This document shows positions 16,859 through 26,257 of a DNA stretch of 64,000 nt, piece by piece. The notes beneath the pieces are model-generated. The model worked only from the letters and a program-made list of their open reading frames with translations. It did no database searches and was not told the DNA's origin. The position numbers and the translations under genes are program-made. Each line of letters begins with the position of its first letter. Positions within the stretch are counted from its first letter, which is position 1. The stretch comes from Marinobacter sp. SS5-14b (GTDB taxonomy: Bacteria > Pseudomonadota > Gammaproteobacteria > Pseudomonadales > Oleiphilaceae): NCBI RefSeq assembly GCF_030541005.1, contig NZ_JASSVM010000001.1, forward strand, positions 248,001 to 312,000, given 5' to 3'.

Positions 16859-18859
16859 ATGTATCCGGAACTCGGACAAATTGCACTGATTCTTGCACTG
16901 TTGCTGGCGGTGCTGCTTTCTGTTGTGCCGCTGGCGGGCGCTTTGACCGGGCGCGACAGTCTGCAGGCGTTTGCCCGGCCACTGGCATCCGGCATGTTTG
17001 TGTTCACCGGACTGGCGTTCGCCATACTGACTCACGCGTTCATCGTCGATGATTTTTCTGTGGCCTACGTGGCCAACAACAGCAACAGCATGCTGCCCTG
17101 GTTCTATAAATTCAGTGCGGTTTGGGGTGGTCACGAAGGCTCCCTGCTGTTGTGGATTCTGATGCTGACGGGCTGGACGCTGGCAGTGGCTGTATTCAGT
17201 CGCAAGTTGCCCTCGACCATGGTGTCGCAGGTTTTGTCGGTCATGGGCATGGTGTGCGTGGGCTTCTTCCTGTTCATCATCGTTACCTCGAATCCGTTTG
17301 ATCGGTTGCTCCCGAACGTTCCGACTGACGGTCAGGATCTCAACCCCTTGCTCCAGGACATTGGGCTGATCATTCACCCGCCTATGCTGTATATGGGGTA
17401 TGTCGGCTTTTCCGTGGCCTTCGCCTTTGCTCTCGCTGCTCTGATCAATGGCCGACTGGACGCGGCCTGGGCCCGCTGGTCCCGGCCCTGGACCACCATT
17501 GCCTGGTCGTTCCTGACCATCGGCATCGCGCTGGGCAGCTGGTGGGCTTACTACGAGCTTGGCTGGGGCGGCTGGTGGTTCTGGGATCCGGTAGAAAACG
17601 CATCCCTGTTGCCCTGGTTGTCCGGCACCGCGCTGATGCACTCGCTGGCGGTGACCGAAAAACGCGGCGTGTTCAAAAGCTGGACCGTATTGCTGGCCAT
17701 CGTGACTTTCGCACTGAGCTTGCTGGGCGCCTTCCTGGTGCGCTCCGGCGTTCTCACCTCGGTACATGCGTTCGCTTCGGACCCTGAGCGTGGCTCGTTC
17801 CTGTTGATGCTGCTGGGTATCACCGTGGTCGGCAGTCTGGCGCTCTATGCGTTCCGGGCTCCTGTGGTGCACGTGCGGTCCCGCTATGGCTCACTGTCAC
17901 GGGAAATCTTCCTGCTTTTGAACAATGTGCTATTGGTTACCGCAACGCTTCTGGTGGCCATCGGCACCTTGTACCCGCTGGTTCTGGATTATCTGGATAT
18001 GGGCAAGTTGTCGATTGGCGAGCCCTTTTTCAATACCACCTTCAGCCCGCTCGCAATCGCTGCGGGCCTGTTGTTGGGTACCGGCATCTTCTCGCGCTGG
18101 AAGAAGACCGATGGCGGATGGCTGGGCCGTAAACTGCTGTGGCCCCTCGCGGTAAGTCTGGTTGCCAGTGTCGCGGTCATTAAGATGTACGGCGACTTCA
18201 AGCCCTGGGCCTTTGCCGGTGTGTTCACGGCCATATGGGTGACGGTTGCCACCCTGTGGGACCTGTGGGACAAGTCGTCATCCCGTAAAGGGCGACTGCA
18301 TGGTCTGAAGCGCCAGACCCGGAGTTACTGGGGCATGGTGCTTGGCCATCTGGGCGTTGCGATGGTGATGGCCGGTGCGACGGTGGTTTCGAACTACGGT
18401 ATTGAGCGCGATGTGCGCATGGTGCCGGGCGACTCAGCGATGGTGGGTGACTACCAGATTCTCTTCAAAGAGATCGGAGACCGCCGGGGTGCCAATTTCA
18501 CGGCTCAATACGGCAGTTTCGATGTGCTGCTGGACGGCAAGAAGGTGTCTGAGTTGCACCCGGAAAAGCGTAACTATCCGGTGGGTATGAGCGTGATGAC
18601 CGAGGCGGACATTGACGCCGGGTTGTTCCGGGACATCTTCGTGGCCATCGGTGAGCGTATTTCGGATGAGGCCTGGGCGATTCGTGTGCAGTACAAGCCT
18701 CTGGTGCGCTGGTTGTGGTTAGGATCCTTGATCATGGCGATAGGTGGTTTCCTGGCAATTGCGGACAAACGTTACCGGATTAAAGCCCGTAACGAAGCCG
18801 CGGATAAGGCACGGGCGGGCAACCTTGTGACCGGCAAGCACGCGGAGGCTTCGTCATGA
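16859..18859 (+). CDS. ccmF: Cytochrome c heme lyase subunit CcmF
   Basis: 666 residues with many membrane helices. The WWD domain reads WGGWWFWDPVENASLLPWL near residues 236-254, and a HEGSLLLW motif lies near 98. The total length is typical. CcmF reduces and transfers heme to apocytochrome c with CcmH and CcmI. AGGAG lies seven bases before the ATG, and its 3' end overlaps ccmG by four bases (ATGA). Confidence 0.97.
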   Translation: MYPELGQIALILALLLAVLLSVVPLAGALTGRDSLQAFARPLASGMFVFTGLAFAILTHAFIVDDFSVAYVANNSNSMLPWFYKFSAVWGGHEGSLLLWILMLTGWTLAVAVFSRKLPSTMVSQVLSVMGMVCVGFFLFIIVTSNPFDRLLPNVPTDGQDLNPLLQDIGLIIHPPMLYMGYVGFSVAFAFALAALINGRLDAAWARWSRPWTTIAWSFLTIGIALGSWWAYYELGWGGWWFWDPVENASLLPWLSGTALMHSLAVTEKRGVFKSWTVLLAIVTFALSLLGAFLVRSGVLTSVHAFASDPERGSFLLMLLGITVVGSLALYAFRAPVVHVRSRYGSLSREIFLLLNNVLLVTATLLVAIGTLYPLVLDYLDMGKLSIGEPFFNTTFSPLAIAAGLLLGTGIFSRWKKTDGGWLGRKLLWPLAVSLVASVAVIKMYGDFKPWAFAGVFTAIWVTVATLWDLWDKSSSRKGRLHGLKRQTRSYWGMVLGHLGVAMVMAGATVVSNYGIERDVRMVPGDSAMVGDYQILFKEIGDRRGANFTAQYGSFDVLLDGKKVSELHPEKRNYPVGMSVMTEADIDAGLFRDIFVAIGERISDEAWAIRVQYKPLVRWLWLGSLIMAIGGFLAIADKRYRIKARNEAADKARAGNLVTGKHAEASS

Positions 18860-19392
18860 AGCGTGTGCTGCTTTTTTTGCCTCTGGTTTTTGCCGTTGCG
18901 GTCGGTGTTTTCCTTGCCGCAGGTATCGGTAAGGATCCAACCAAGCTGGAATCAGCGCGTATCGGCAAGCCGGTACCGGACTTCAGTTTGCAGAGCCTGA
19001 ACGACCCCGAGCAGCTGCTGGATGCGTCGCTGCTCAAGGGTGAGGTGTCGCTGCTGAATGTCTGGGCGGAATGGTGTCCGGCTTGCTGGGATGAACATGG
19101 ATACCTGATGCAGCTGGCAAACGAGAAAGGCGTTCGCATTATCGGGCTCAACTACAAGGATCAGCGGGAAACGGCATTCCGTTTCCTCGGGCGCCTGGGA
19201 AATCCGTACCAGCAGATCATCTTCGACCCGCAGGGCTCACTCGGCTTTGATCTCGGGGTCTACGGCGCTCCGGAAACCTTCGTAATTGACGCTGAGGGTG
19301 TGGTTCAGTACCGCCATGTGGGCGTCGTCAATGAGCAGGTGTGGGAAGAAATTCTGCTGCCCGTGATCAACAAGGCCAGGGGGAAAAGTTGA
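18856..19392 (+). CDS. ccmG: Thiol-disulfide oxidoreductase CcmG/DsbE
   Basis: 178 residues. An N-terminal anchor (about 3-23) precedes a thioredoxin fold with the active site WCPAC (Cys74, Cys77); most homologues have WCPTC or WCPSC. The acidic residues AEW and the conserved cis-Pro region YGAPETF are present. It keeps apocytochrome CXXCH cysteines reduced. It is coupled to ccmF and to ccmH (overlap of one base). Confidence 0.95.
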   Translation: MKRVLLFLPLVFAVAVGVFLAAGIGKDPTKLESARIGKPVPDFSLQSLNDPEQLLDASLLKGEVSLLNVWAEWCPACWDEHGYLMQLANEKGVRIIGLNYKDQRETAFRFLGRLGNPYQQIIFDPQGSLGFDLGVYGAPETFVIDAEGVVQYRHVGVVNEQVWEEILLPVINKARGKS

Positions 19393-19865
19393 TGCGTTAC
19401 CTGACTGCCCTGATGTTTTTGCTTGCGTTGGCGGGCGTTGCCCGCGCTGAGGTAGCAGAAGTTTACGACTTCGAAACCCGGGCAGAAGAGCAGCGATACC
19501 GGGATCTGATTGCTGAGCTTCGCTGCCCGAAGTGCCAGAACCAGAACATTGCCGATTCCAACGCCCCGATCTCGAAAGATATGCGCGATCAGGTCTACCG
19601 CCTGATGCGCGAGGGCGCTTCAGACGATGAAATTGTTGGCGATCTGGTCGACCGGTTCGGAGAGTTTGTCCAATACAAACCACCGGTCGACAAACGCACG
19701 ATTGTACTTTGGGCATTTCCTGCCATTGCCGTCATAGGTGGTGTTCTGATTGTTGCCGGGGTGGCGATGCGCTCCCGAAAGCGAGATCAGGAAGAGCCTG
19801 CCCTGAGCCAGGAAGAAAAGGCTCGGGTTCGACAGATGCTGGCAGACAAGGATCAGCAATCTTAA
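19392..19865 (+). CDS. ccmH: Cytochrome c maturation protein CcmH
   Basis: 157 residues from the ATG at 19392, which overlaps the ccmG stop (TGATG). A longer frame from 19341 lies inside ccmG. A signal peptide (1-19, cut near ARA) is followed by the LRCPKCQN redox motif (Cys45, Cys48) and one membrane helix (about 103-122). This is the short CcmH (CcmL-type) form; the TPR part is a separate gene, ccmI. It reduces apocytochrome disulfides with CcmG. Confidence 0.95.
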   Translation: MRYLTALMFLLALAGVARAEVAEVYDFETRAEEQRYRDLIAELRCPKCQNQNIADSNAPISKDMRDQVYRLMREGASDDEIVGDLVDRFGEFVQYKPPVDKRTIVLWAFPAIAVIGGVLIVAGVAMRSRKRDQEEPALSQEEKARVRQMLADKDQQS

Positions 19866-19906
19866 GTTGATCCGCGCAACACATTTCTAACGGTGACAAT
19901 GACTCC

Positions 19907-21178
19907 ATGACCGAAACATTCTGGATTGCCGCAGCGGTACTCATTCTGTTTGCCCTCGCGTTTGTACTTTACCCGGTATTTTTCCACCGGCCGAAATCAA
20001 GAATTGAGTCTGATCTCCGAAACCAGAACCTGCTGGCCTATAAATCGCGCCTCAGGGAACTGGACGAGGAGCATGAAGCCGGAGTTCTTGATGATGAAAC
20101 CTACGAGCAGCTGAAAGACGAACTGGCGGGCTCCATGCTCGATGATGTACCTGAGCATGCAGTACCGGAGAAGCACGTGCCCGGCCGGCGCAGCGCCATG
20201 GCGGTGGGCTTGCTGGCCATTCTGCTGATTCCGGCCGTTGCTTTTTATGCGTATCAGCAGTGGGGCTCGATGGATCAGGTAGAACAGTTCATCACCATGC
20301 AGCAGATGGACGCATCGGGTAATGACCAGGTCGCTCGTATGGCGGAACTGGCCGACCAGTTGAGACAGCGGTTGGAGGCTGCCCCGGATAATGCCGACGG
20401 CTGGGCCATGCTTGGCCAAACGTACATGCGGATCGAAAAGTACCGGGATGCAGCTGAGGCCTATCAGCGACTGGCCGGCGTGGTTGCTGAAGACCCCAGT
20501 GCCAGTGCGGTTGCCTATGGATTGTCGGCACAGGCGCTGTTTTTTGATACCGAAGGGCAGATGACTGCGGATGTTCAGCAGGCGATTTCCAACGCCCGGG
20601 CATTGAACCCGGACGAAGTTAATTCGCTGGGGCTGCTGGGGATACACGCCTTCAGCCAGCAGAACTATCGGGAAGCGATCGAGTATTGGGGGGCCATTGT
20701 CGACGTTGCGCCAGATCACCCCCAAATTGCCGCTATTCGCGGGGGCATCGCCGAAGCTTACACCCGCCTGGGAGAAACACCACCCGCAGAGCCCGGCGCT
20801 GAAGCCGCTGAGCCGTCAGCGGGTGTTGACCTCCGGGTGTCACTGGACGATGCCTTCCTGGATCAGGTGCCGGCCGATACCACGTTGTTTATCTTTGCCC
20901 GCGCCGCCGGAACCTCGAGCGGCGCACCGGTTGCGGTTGCCCGTTTGAATGCGGGCGCTCTGCCTGCGGATATTCGCCTGGACGACAGCTATGCCATGTC
21001 ACCGCAGGCGACGATTTCTTCAGCGCAAGAGGTGGTGATTGTGGCCAGGTTGAGCCGGAGTGGCACCATCAACCCGCAGCCGGGCGACTGGCAGGGCCAG
21101 GTCGAAGCCGAGGTACTGTCACCGGGGGCTGAAAGCCAGCGGGTGGAGCTGGTAATTAATCAGCAGCTCACCAACTGA
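19907..21178 (+). CDS. ccmI: Cytochrome c maturation TPR protein CcmI
   Basis: 423 residues. There are two membrane helices (about 3-22 and 98-116) with a cytoplasmic loop between them. A periplasmic TPR region follows (about 135-290; for example DNADGWAMLGQTYMRIEKYRDAAEAY). A beta-rich C-terminal domain (about 305-420) is seen in pseudomonad-type CcmI. CcmI holds apocytochrome c C-termini for the lyase. It is the last gene of the operon. Confidence 0.92.
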   Translation: MTETFWIAAAVLILFALAFVLYPVFFHRPKSRIESDLRNQNLLAYKSRLRELDEEHEAGVLDDETYEQLKDELAGSMLDDVPEHAVPEKHVPGRRSAMAVGLLAILLIPAVAFYAYQQWGSMDQVEQFITMQQMDASGNDQVARMAELADQLRQRLEAAPDNADGWAMLGQTYMRIEKYRDAAEAYQRLAGVVAEDPSASAVAYGLSAQALFFDTEGQMTADVQQAISNARALNPDEVNSLGLLGIHAFSQQNYREAIEYWGAIVDVAPDHPQIAAIRGGIAEAYTRLGETPPAEPGAEAAEPSAGVDLRVSLDDAFLDQVPADTTLFIFARAAGTSSGAPVAVARLNAGALPADIRLDDSYAMSPQATISSAQEVVIVARLSRSGTINPQPGDWQGQVEAEVLSPGAESQRVELVINQQLTN

Positions 21179-21197
21179 CCGTCAGTACTATTTCGGG

Positions 21198-21228
21198 CCC
21201 GTCCGATTATCCTGATAATCCGGACGGG
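21198..21228. terminator. Hairpin between convergent ccmI and batD
   Basis: CCCGTCCGATTATC and GATAATCCGGACGGG pair with a single bulged G around a two-base loop, a very stable stem of 14 pairs. It begins 20 bases after the ccmI stop and includes the batD stop codon. There is no clear T-run on either side, so it may act as a barrier or 3'-end stabiliser rather than a classical intrinsic terminator. Confidence 0.5.
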
Positions 21229-22940
21229 TAGAGCGGCGCCAGTCCATCCTCCCGGCTAACCGTCTCTTTGTGCTCCCTCAGCCGAGAGACGGCTTCTAGC
21301 AGCGATCCTTTCAGCGTTCTATCCATACCCCCGTTGCTGGTACTGCCCGACGCGTAGAGGTCCCTCTGGTACTCTCTGAGCGCTTTTTCCAGAGCCTGAT
21401 CGTGACTGAATCTTGCCACCTCTTCGGCGGTTACAAAGCCCTGACGGGGGAATTTCAGCCGTGCCCAGCGCAGCAGCATCCGGGAGACCTCGGGTGACCC
21501 CCGGTGGATGCTGGCGGTCAGCTGTTCGAACGCTGCCTTTTCACTGTCGTCATGAGGCTCTGCCATTTCCGGCTTGCTGCCATGACGTTTCCGGTACAGC
21601 CACCAGAGCACCAGTGTAGCCAGCCACAAGCTGCCCAGTACCAAGGTGCTCCACAACCAGGGGGAGCGGGTGTCCGTGGGTGAAACGGGCTCTGGCCCCG
21701 AGACGTCATTGATCGTGTTATCCGATATTGCCGATTCATCGGCGACAGATTCGGCGGCGGCAACGTTCTCACCGTCAATCAAGTAGCGCCTTTCTGGCAG
21801 GATGGCCTCTTCCAACTGATCGGTTTTGGTATTCCACCAGGGTATACGGACGGCTGGCAGAACGATGTCACCGGCATTCACCGGTACCAGTGCCGACACC
21901 TGCTGCAGCGTGGATCGCAAGCCGTCTTGTGTGGGCTCGGTGTTTCGCTGGGGTTGCTCAGGGTAGTGCCTGATCGCCGCCGGATACTCAATGGGCAGCG
22001 GGGGCAGTGCTTCAGCAGGCAAACCGGACGCCTGCAGCGTGATTTTCCGGTTCAGATTACTGCCGGAGGTGAGTTCCTGTGTAGACGGCAGTCCTTCTTC
22101 CGAGAGCGCCAGGCTGGTCGCGGGCAGCCAGGGGTGATTGTCCGGGTAGTTGGCAGGCACCGGTTTGACAGGGACGCTGTACAGTTGTTGTGTATCCCGC
22201 AGGAAGCGCAGTTGGCCGGAGGCATCCCGAACCTGACCTTCAAACCGGATCGGGGGCAGGCTGAGCTCACCGTGGCTTTGCGGAAATATCGCATAGCGCC
22301 GCTCTACCACACGGTAGCGCCTGCCATCCCTCTGGGTGGTAAATTCCCGCTGTTTGCCAAGACCTTCGATAATGGCGTCCGGATGGTCCGGATCAGACAG
22401 TTCTCCGCGAATCAGGTTGCCGGAGAAATACAGCTGCACCGTGAGAACCAGTTGCTCTTGCACGTACATTTCAGCCTTGTCTGCAGACAGCTCTATAAAG
22501 CTGTCCCGACTGGGTGCGGGTTGATCAGGGGGCGTGTCGTCAACCACGTCGATCGTTACGGGTTCTGAGGTGGAGTCCTTGAACGTCAGTGAGGGTATGG
22601 TGAGCTTGCCGGTGCGGGCAGGGGCCAGTTGGTAGGTCCAGGTGATCTCACCGACCATGTCGTTATTGACTGTTTGCACACTGTAACGCTGGTTACGGGC
22701 CAGAATCTCGAAGTCGGGTTCTACTTTTTCAATATCCGGGGACGGGAGCTGTGACAGATCAAAACTGAACAGGTTGCTCAGGTTGATCTCGATTTCCATG
22801 GAGCCTTTGACGGTGAGGGTCAGCACTTCGCCTTCATAAAGCTGCGTGCGATCCGGCTCGACGATAAGCTCATTGGCAGAAGCCTGGCCCGCCAACAGGA
22901 GCAGGCAAAAGAAGAGGGATGACAGAACGTGTTTTACCAT
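21207..22940 (-). CDS. batD: BatD-like aerotolerance protein
   Basis: 577 residues from the ATG at 22940, which overlaps the upstream stop by seven bases. The longer frame to 23042 lacks a signal peptide at its end and is rejected. A clear signal peptide (1-21, QASA cut) is followed by periplasmic beta-rich domains typical of BatD (EPDRTQLYEGEVLTLTVKG). One C-terminal membrane helix (about 457-475) and a cytoplasmic tail complete it. Bat proteins are linked to stress and envelope integrity; the exact role is unknown. It is the last gene of the moxR-bat operon. Confidence 0.88.
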   Translation of the reverse strand: MVKHVLSSLFFCLLLLAGQASANELIVEPDRTQLYEGEVLTLTVKGSMEIEINLSNLFSFDLSQLPSPDIEKVEPDFEILARNQRYSVQTVNNDMVGEITWTYQLAPARTGKLTIPSLTFKDSTSEPVTIDVVDDTPPDQPAPSRDSFIELSADKAEMYVQEQLVLTVQLYFSGNLIRGELSDPDHPDAIIEGLGKQREFTTQRDGRRYRVVERRYAIFPQSHGELSLPPIRFEGQVRDASGQLRFLRDTQQLYSVPVKPVPANYPDNHPWLPATSLALSEEGLPSTQELTSGSNLNRKITLQASGLPAEALPPLPIEYPAAIRHYPEQPQRNTEPTQDGLRSTLQQVSALVPVNAGDIVLPAVRIPWWNTKTDQLEEAILPERRYLIDGENVAAAESVADESAISDNTINDVSGPEPVSPTDTRSPWLWSTLVLGSLWLATLVLWWLYRKRHGSKPEMAEPHDDSEKAAFEQLTASIHRGSPEVSRMLLRWARLKFPRQGFVTAEEVARFSHDQALEKALREYQRDLYASGSTSNGGMDRTLKGSLLEAVSRLREHKETVSREDGLAPLYPSGLSG

Positions 22941-24769
22941 GGTGTATCGCCCTCGTCGGGTTGAGTCTGGCGCTGTTGATATTGTTGCAGGAACTTGCGT
23001 TGCAGCAGTCCTCCGGGGTTGTCCGGCACGCGCCGCAACCATTGCTCCTGACCCTGGCTTAAGGGCTGCTCGGTAACCGGTACCGGTGCTTCGGCACGGG
23101 GCTGAGCCTCGGCTTGCGGGTCGGATGGTTGGCCAGAGGTGGGTTGCTCGCCTTCGGCTGGTTCCGGGGCTTGTGGTTCAGAGGATGCCTGGCCGGGATC
23201 GTCCTGACGTTCGGCGTTCTGTGTATCCTGGGGTTGCTGCTGGTTTTGCGGGTTGCTGTCCTGGCTCTCACGGTTGTCGCCGGGCTGGCCGTCATTGCTC
23301 TGTTGCGACTGGCTGTTCTGACTGTCGGAGCGGTTCTGCTGGTCAGAATTCTGTTCCTGGTTCTGGTCACCCTCCTGCCCGGGGTTCTGCTGCTGTTGCT
23401 GTTGGTTCAGCATTTGCTGCACCAGCTCCTGATTGAACCGGGCATCTTCATGGTTCGGGTTTTCCGCCAGCGCTTTCTGATAAGCCTCAAGGGCTGGCCG
23501 CAGTTTTCCGGCTTTAGCCAGGGCGTTGCCGCGATTGTAATGGCCGTTGGCGCCCGGGAGTTCAGAAAATGCCTTAATGGCATCGTCATAGCGTTCGGAA
23601 CGATACAGCGCCGAGCCCCGCCAGCCCGGTTGTTCGAGAAGTTCTGCCGCTTGTGCCGGGTTCTGTTCAATCAACTCCGGCCCCCGTTGGTCTTCCCGTT
23701 GCCACAGGCTGCCCCAGTCCAGTGCCAGTGCGGGGCGCGAGCCCACAGTCAGGGGCAGAAGTGACAGTGCCAGTATCGCGAAAGCACCCCGGCGCCAGCC
23801 CAAAAGGAGCAGTGGTAAAGCAAGCCACAACAGCCAATAGCCGTCGTCCTGCCAGCGGTTGATGGTCAGCCCGTCCCGGGTTTCGGCCCACTCGCCGGTC
23901 ACATCGGGTTCCAGTTCAAGGGCCTGGATATCGGTATTATTCAGGGTCAGTTCATGGCTTTTTCCGCCCGCACTGCGGGCCAGGTCGGCCAGGCCAGTCG
24001 GGTCTGCCTTGGTGATGACGATGTTGTTGCCGTCCCGGATAAAACCGCGGCGAGCAAGGGGGATGGGGCCACCTTCTTCGGTTCCCACGGTCAGCGTGCT
24101 GAGAGTGTAAGGCGTGGCGTTGAGCCGGTTGCTTACCGGTATCTGATATTTTGCCGGTACGTCGTCGGCAATCAGCAGAATGCGGCCGCGACCGGGCGCA
24201 CCGTTCTCCAGCAATCGAACAGCCTGCTCGATTGCCAGGTCTGTGCGGTTGCCCTGGGCCGGCATAATGGTGGGCTCCAGCACTCGCAACATCGCCTCTA
24301 TCGTCCGGTGATCCTCGGTCAAGGGCGTGACAACATGGGCATCGCCGGAGTACACCAGAAGTGCGGTCAAGCCGCCCTGGCGTTCAGCAAGAATGTCCCG
24401 CACTTTGCGTTTGGCTAGGGTCAGGCGGTCCGGTTCTACGTCAGTGGCCAGCATGGAGAGTGAAAGGTCCAGAGCGATCACCAGGCTGTCTTCCGGCTGT
24501 TTAAGGGGCGTAGGTGCCTGGCGCCAGCTTGGCCCCGCAAGGGCAAGAGCCAGGATCACGGCCGCCAGGCTCACCGCCAACAGAGGGGACGAGGGTTTTT
24601 GGCCTGCCTGCTCCCCCCGGCGTCGAATCAGCGGCTGCAGCAGTGCGGGGGGAATGTAACGAGCCCAGCCGGTATTGCCTTGCCTTAACCGGTGTTGCGC
24701 CAGGTACAGCAGCGGCAATGTGAGGATCAGAAAAAGCCAGAGCGGGCGCAGGAAATGAAAGTCAGCCAC
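22934..24769 (-). CDS. BatB-like VWA protein with TPR and Gln-rich tail (BatB-BatC fusion)
   Basis: 611 residues from a GTG at 24769, chosen because GGGGGAGG lies six bases upstream; an ATG at 24790 would overlap batA more. Two N-terminal helices precede a VWA domain with the MIDAS motif DLSLS near 102-106. Another helix near 305-340 is followed by a TPR segment (HYNRGNALAKAGKLRPALEAYQKALAENPNHEDA). The C-terminus is long, hydrophilic and rich in Gln, Asn, Asp and Ser. In other bacteria the VWA (BatB) and TPR (BatC) parts are separate genes. Confidence 0.87.
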   Translation of the reverse strand: MADFHFLRPLWLFLILTLPLLYLAQHRLRQGNTGWARYIPPALLQPLIRRRGEQAGQKPSSPLLAVSLAAVILALALAGPSWRQAPTPLKQPEDSLVIALDLSLSMLATDVEPDRLTLAKRKVRDILAERQGGLTALLVYSGDAHVVTPLTEDHRTIEAMLRVLEPTIMPAQGNRTDLAIEQAVRLLENGAPGRGRILLIADDVPAKYQIPVSNRLNATPYTLSTLTVGTEEGGPIPLARRGFIRDGNNIVITKADPTGLADLARSAGGKSHELTLNNTDIQALELEPDVTGEWAETRDGLTINRWQDDGYWLLWLALPLLLLGWRRGAFAILALSLLPLTVGSRPALALDWGSLWQREDQRGPELIEQNPAQAAELLEQPGWRGSALYRSERYDDAIKAFSELPGANGHYNRGNALAKAGKLRPALEAYQKALAENPNHEDARFNQELVQQMLNQQQQQQNPGQEGDQNQEQNSDQQNRSDSQNSQSQQSNDGQPGDNRESQDSNPQNQQQPQDTQNAERQDDPGQASSEPQAPEPAEGEQPTSGQPSDPQAEAQPRAEAPVPVTEQPLSQGQEQWLRRVPDNPGGLLQRKFLQQYQQRQTQPDEGDTPW

Positions 24770-25784
24770 GGTCAACCTCCCCCAGAGCATCAGTCGGGTG
24801 GTAACGGCCGCTCACCAGCCGGTTGGCTAATAATATCAGCCAGATGGCGATGGCTATCCCGGCGGGCCAGACATAGAGTTCCGTTACCGGGCGAAAGTAC
24901 TGCCCGTCTTGCTCCACCGGTTCCAGCTGGTTAATGCTGTCGTAAATCATTTCAAGTTCTGGCAGGCTCCGGGCCCGGAAATAACGACCACCGGTCTGCT
25001 CGGCCATGCGGGTCAGCAACTCTTCGTCCAGATCTCGGGAGGGGTTCACCCGGCTGGAACCAAAAAGCCCTCGCTGGAGCATGGAGTCAGCTCCGATACC
25101 GATGGTGTACAGCCGTACACCGGCGGCGTCGGCTATTTCTGTGGCCTTGTCGGGAGTGATTTCACCAGCCGTGTTGGCACCGTCAGTCAGCATGATGGCC
25201 ACCCGTTGCTCCTGGGGACGATCCCGCAGCCGTTTAACGGCCAGGCCGACGGCATCGCCGATGGCGGTTGCCCTGCCGGCCATGCCCAGCCCGGCTTCAT
25301 TCAACAGAGTTCGCACGGTTTCCCGGTCAAAGGTCAGGGGGGCTTGAACATAGGGTTCTGTGCCAAACAGAATCAATCCCAGCCGATCGCCTTCGCGCTG
25401 GTCAATAAAATCGTCCAGCACGCGTTTAACGGCCTGAAGCCGGTTAATGCTGCGGCCCATAAACACCATGTCCTGTTCTTCCATGCTGGGCGAAATATCC
25501 ACTACCAGCATCAGGTCCCGACCGGTGACCGGCATCTGTATCTGTTCGCCCACATGCTGGGGTCGAGCCAGGGCCAGAACCAGGCACAGCCAGGCGAGCA
25601 GAACCAGCAATTGGCGCCAGCGAGGAGTGGACTGACCGGTATTTGTGACGCCGGGCATACCGGATAACCAGTGCCCGACAGGGATCACTGGAGCATCAAC
25701 GGGCTCGCTTTTTTTCCTTGTCGTCAGCAAAACAAGGGGCGCCAGTGTCAGCAGCAACACCCATGGGTAAGCAAGGCTGATCAT
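24762..25784 (-). CDS. batA: BatA-like VWA-domain membrane protein
   Basis: 340 residues from the ATG at 25784 (GGAGG seven bases upstream, ATGA overlap with the preceding stop). Helices near 5-22 and 50-68, then a VWA domain with MIDAS DISPS and DGANTAGE, and a C-terminal helix near 305-325. VWA domains bind partners through a metal ion. In MoxR-VWA operons the AAA+ protein is thought to work on complexes containing this type of protein. Confidence 0.9.
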   Translation of the reverse strand: MISLAYPWVLLLTLAPLVLLTTRKKSEPVDAPVIPVGHWLSGMPGVTNTGQSTPRWRQLLVLLAWLCLVLALARPQHVGEQIQMPVTGRDLMLVVDISPSMEEQDMVFMGRSINRLQAVKRVLDDFIDQREGDRLGLILFGTEPYVQAPLTFDRETVRTLLNEAGLGMAGRATAIGDAVGLAVKRLRDRPQEQRVAIMLTDGANTAGEITPDKATEIADAAGVRLYTIGIGADSMLQRGLFGSSRVNPSRDLDEELLTRMAEQTGGRYFRARSLPELEMIYDSINQLEPVEQDGQYFRPVTELYVWPAGIAIAIWLILLANRLVSGRYHPTDALGEVDRG

Positions 25785-26257
25785 AACTGGGCCTCCAGCC
25801 ACAGAGAGGCAAAGGCGAGGGCATCACGCGGTTCCAGATTCGGTTCTGGCTGCCACGGGGCTGCCGCCAGCGCTTCGGCTGTGTCCCTTGAGGCAATGCG
25901 GTCTTTGGGAAGTGTTTCGAGCAGAAAATCGATCCACTGATCACCCGTCATGGATTCCGGGTGTCGGCTGGCGTGGGTTTTGCGGGCAACGCGCTTTAAA
26001 AGGCTGTTAAGTTCACTGAACCAGCGCGGCTCATGACGGGCGTGCTCCGCCTGTCTGGCCAGCTCAGCCAGTTCCGTTCTGGCCTGCCGCTTCCACTGAT
26101 TGCGTTTGTGATGGTTGCGGAACCACCAGATCAGCGCCGCCAGAATGATCAGCGCCAGGGCCGCGATTACCCACCATCCGGGCGCTGGCGGCCACCAGCC
26201 GCCGGTTGCCGGCAAGTGTATGTCGCGCAATTGTGCTAATGGATCCTGGCCGTTCAT
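25781..26257 (-). CDS. DUF4381 domain protein
   Basis: 158 residues: a Pro/Trp-rich N-terminus (PATGGWWPPAPGWW), one membrane helix (about 28-46), then a basic helical cytoplasmic domain. This is the DUF4381 pattern found in MoxR-DUF58-BatA operons. No enzymatic motif is visible. It overlaps both neighbours by four bases, so all genes of this operon are translationally coupled. Confidence 0.85.
   Translation of the reverse strand: MNGQDPLAQLRDIHLPATGGWWPPAPGWWVIAALALIILAALIWWFRNHHKRNQWKRQARTELAELARQAEHARHEPRWFSELNSLLKRVARKTHASRHPESMTGDQWIDFLLETLPKDRIASRDTAEALAAAPWQPEPNLEPRDALAFASLWLEAQL

Noticed and set aside
22941..23042. N-terminal extension of batD to 23042
   Set aside because: The extension lies within the upstream gene and precedes a clear signal peptide starting at 22940.
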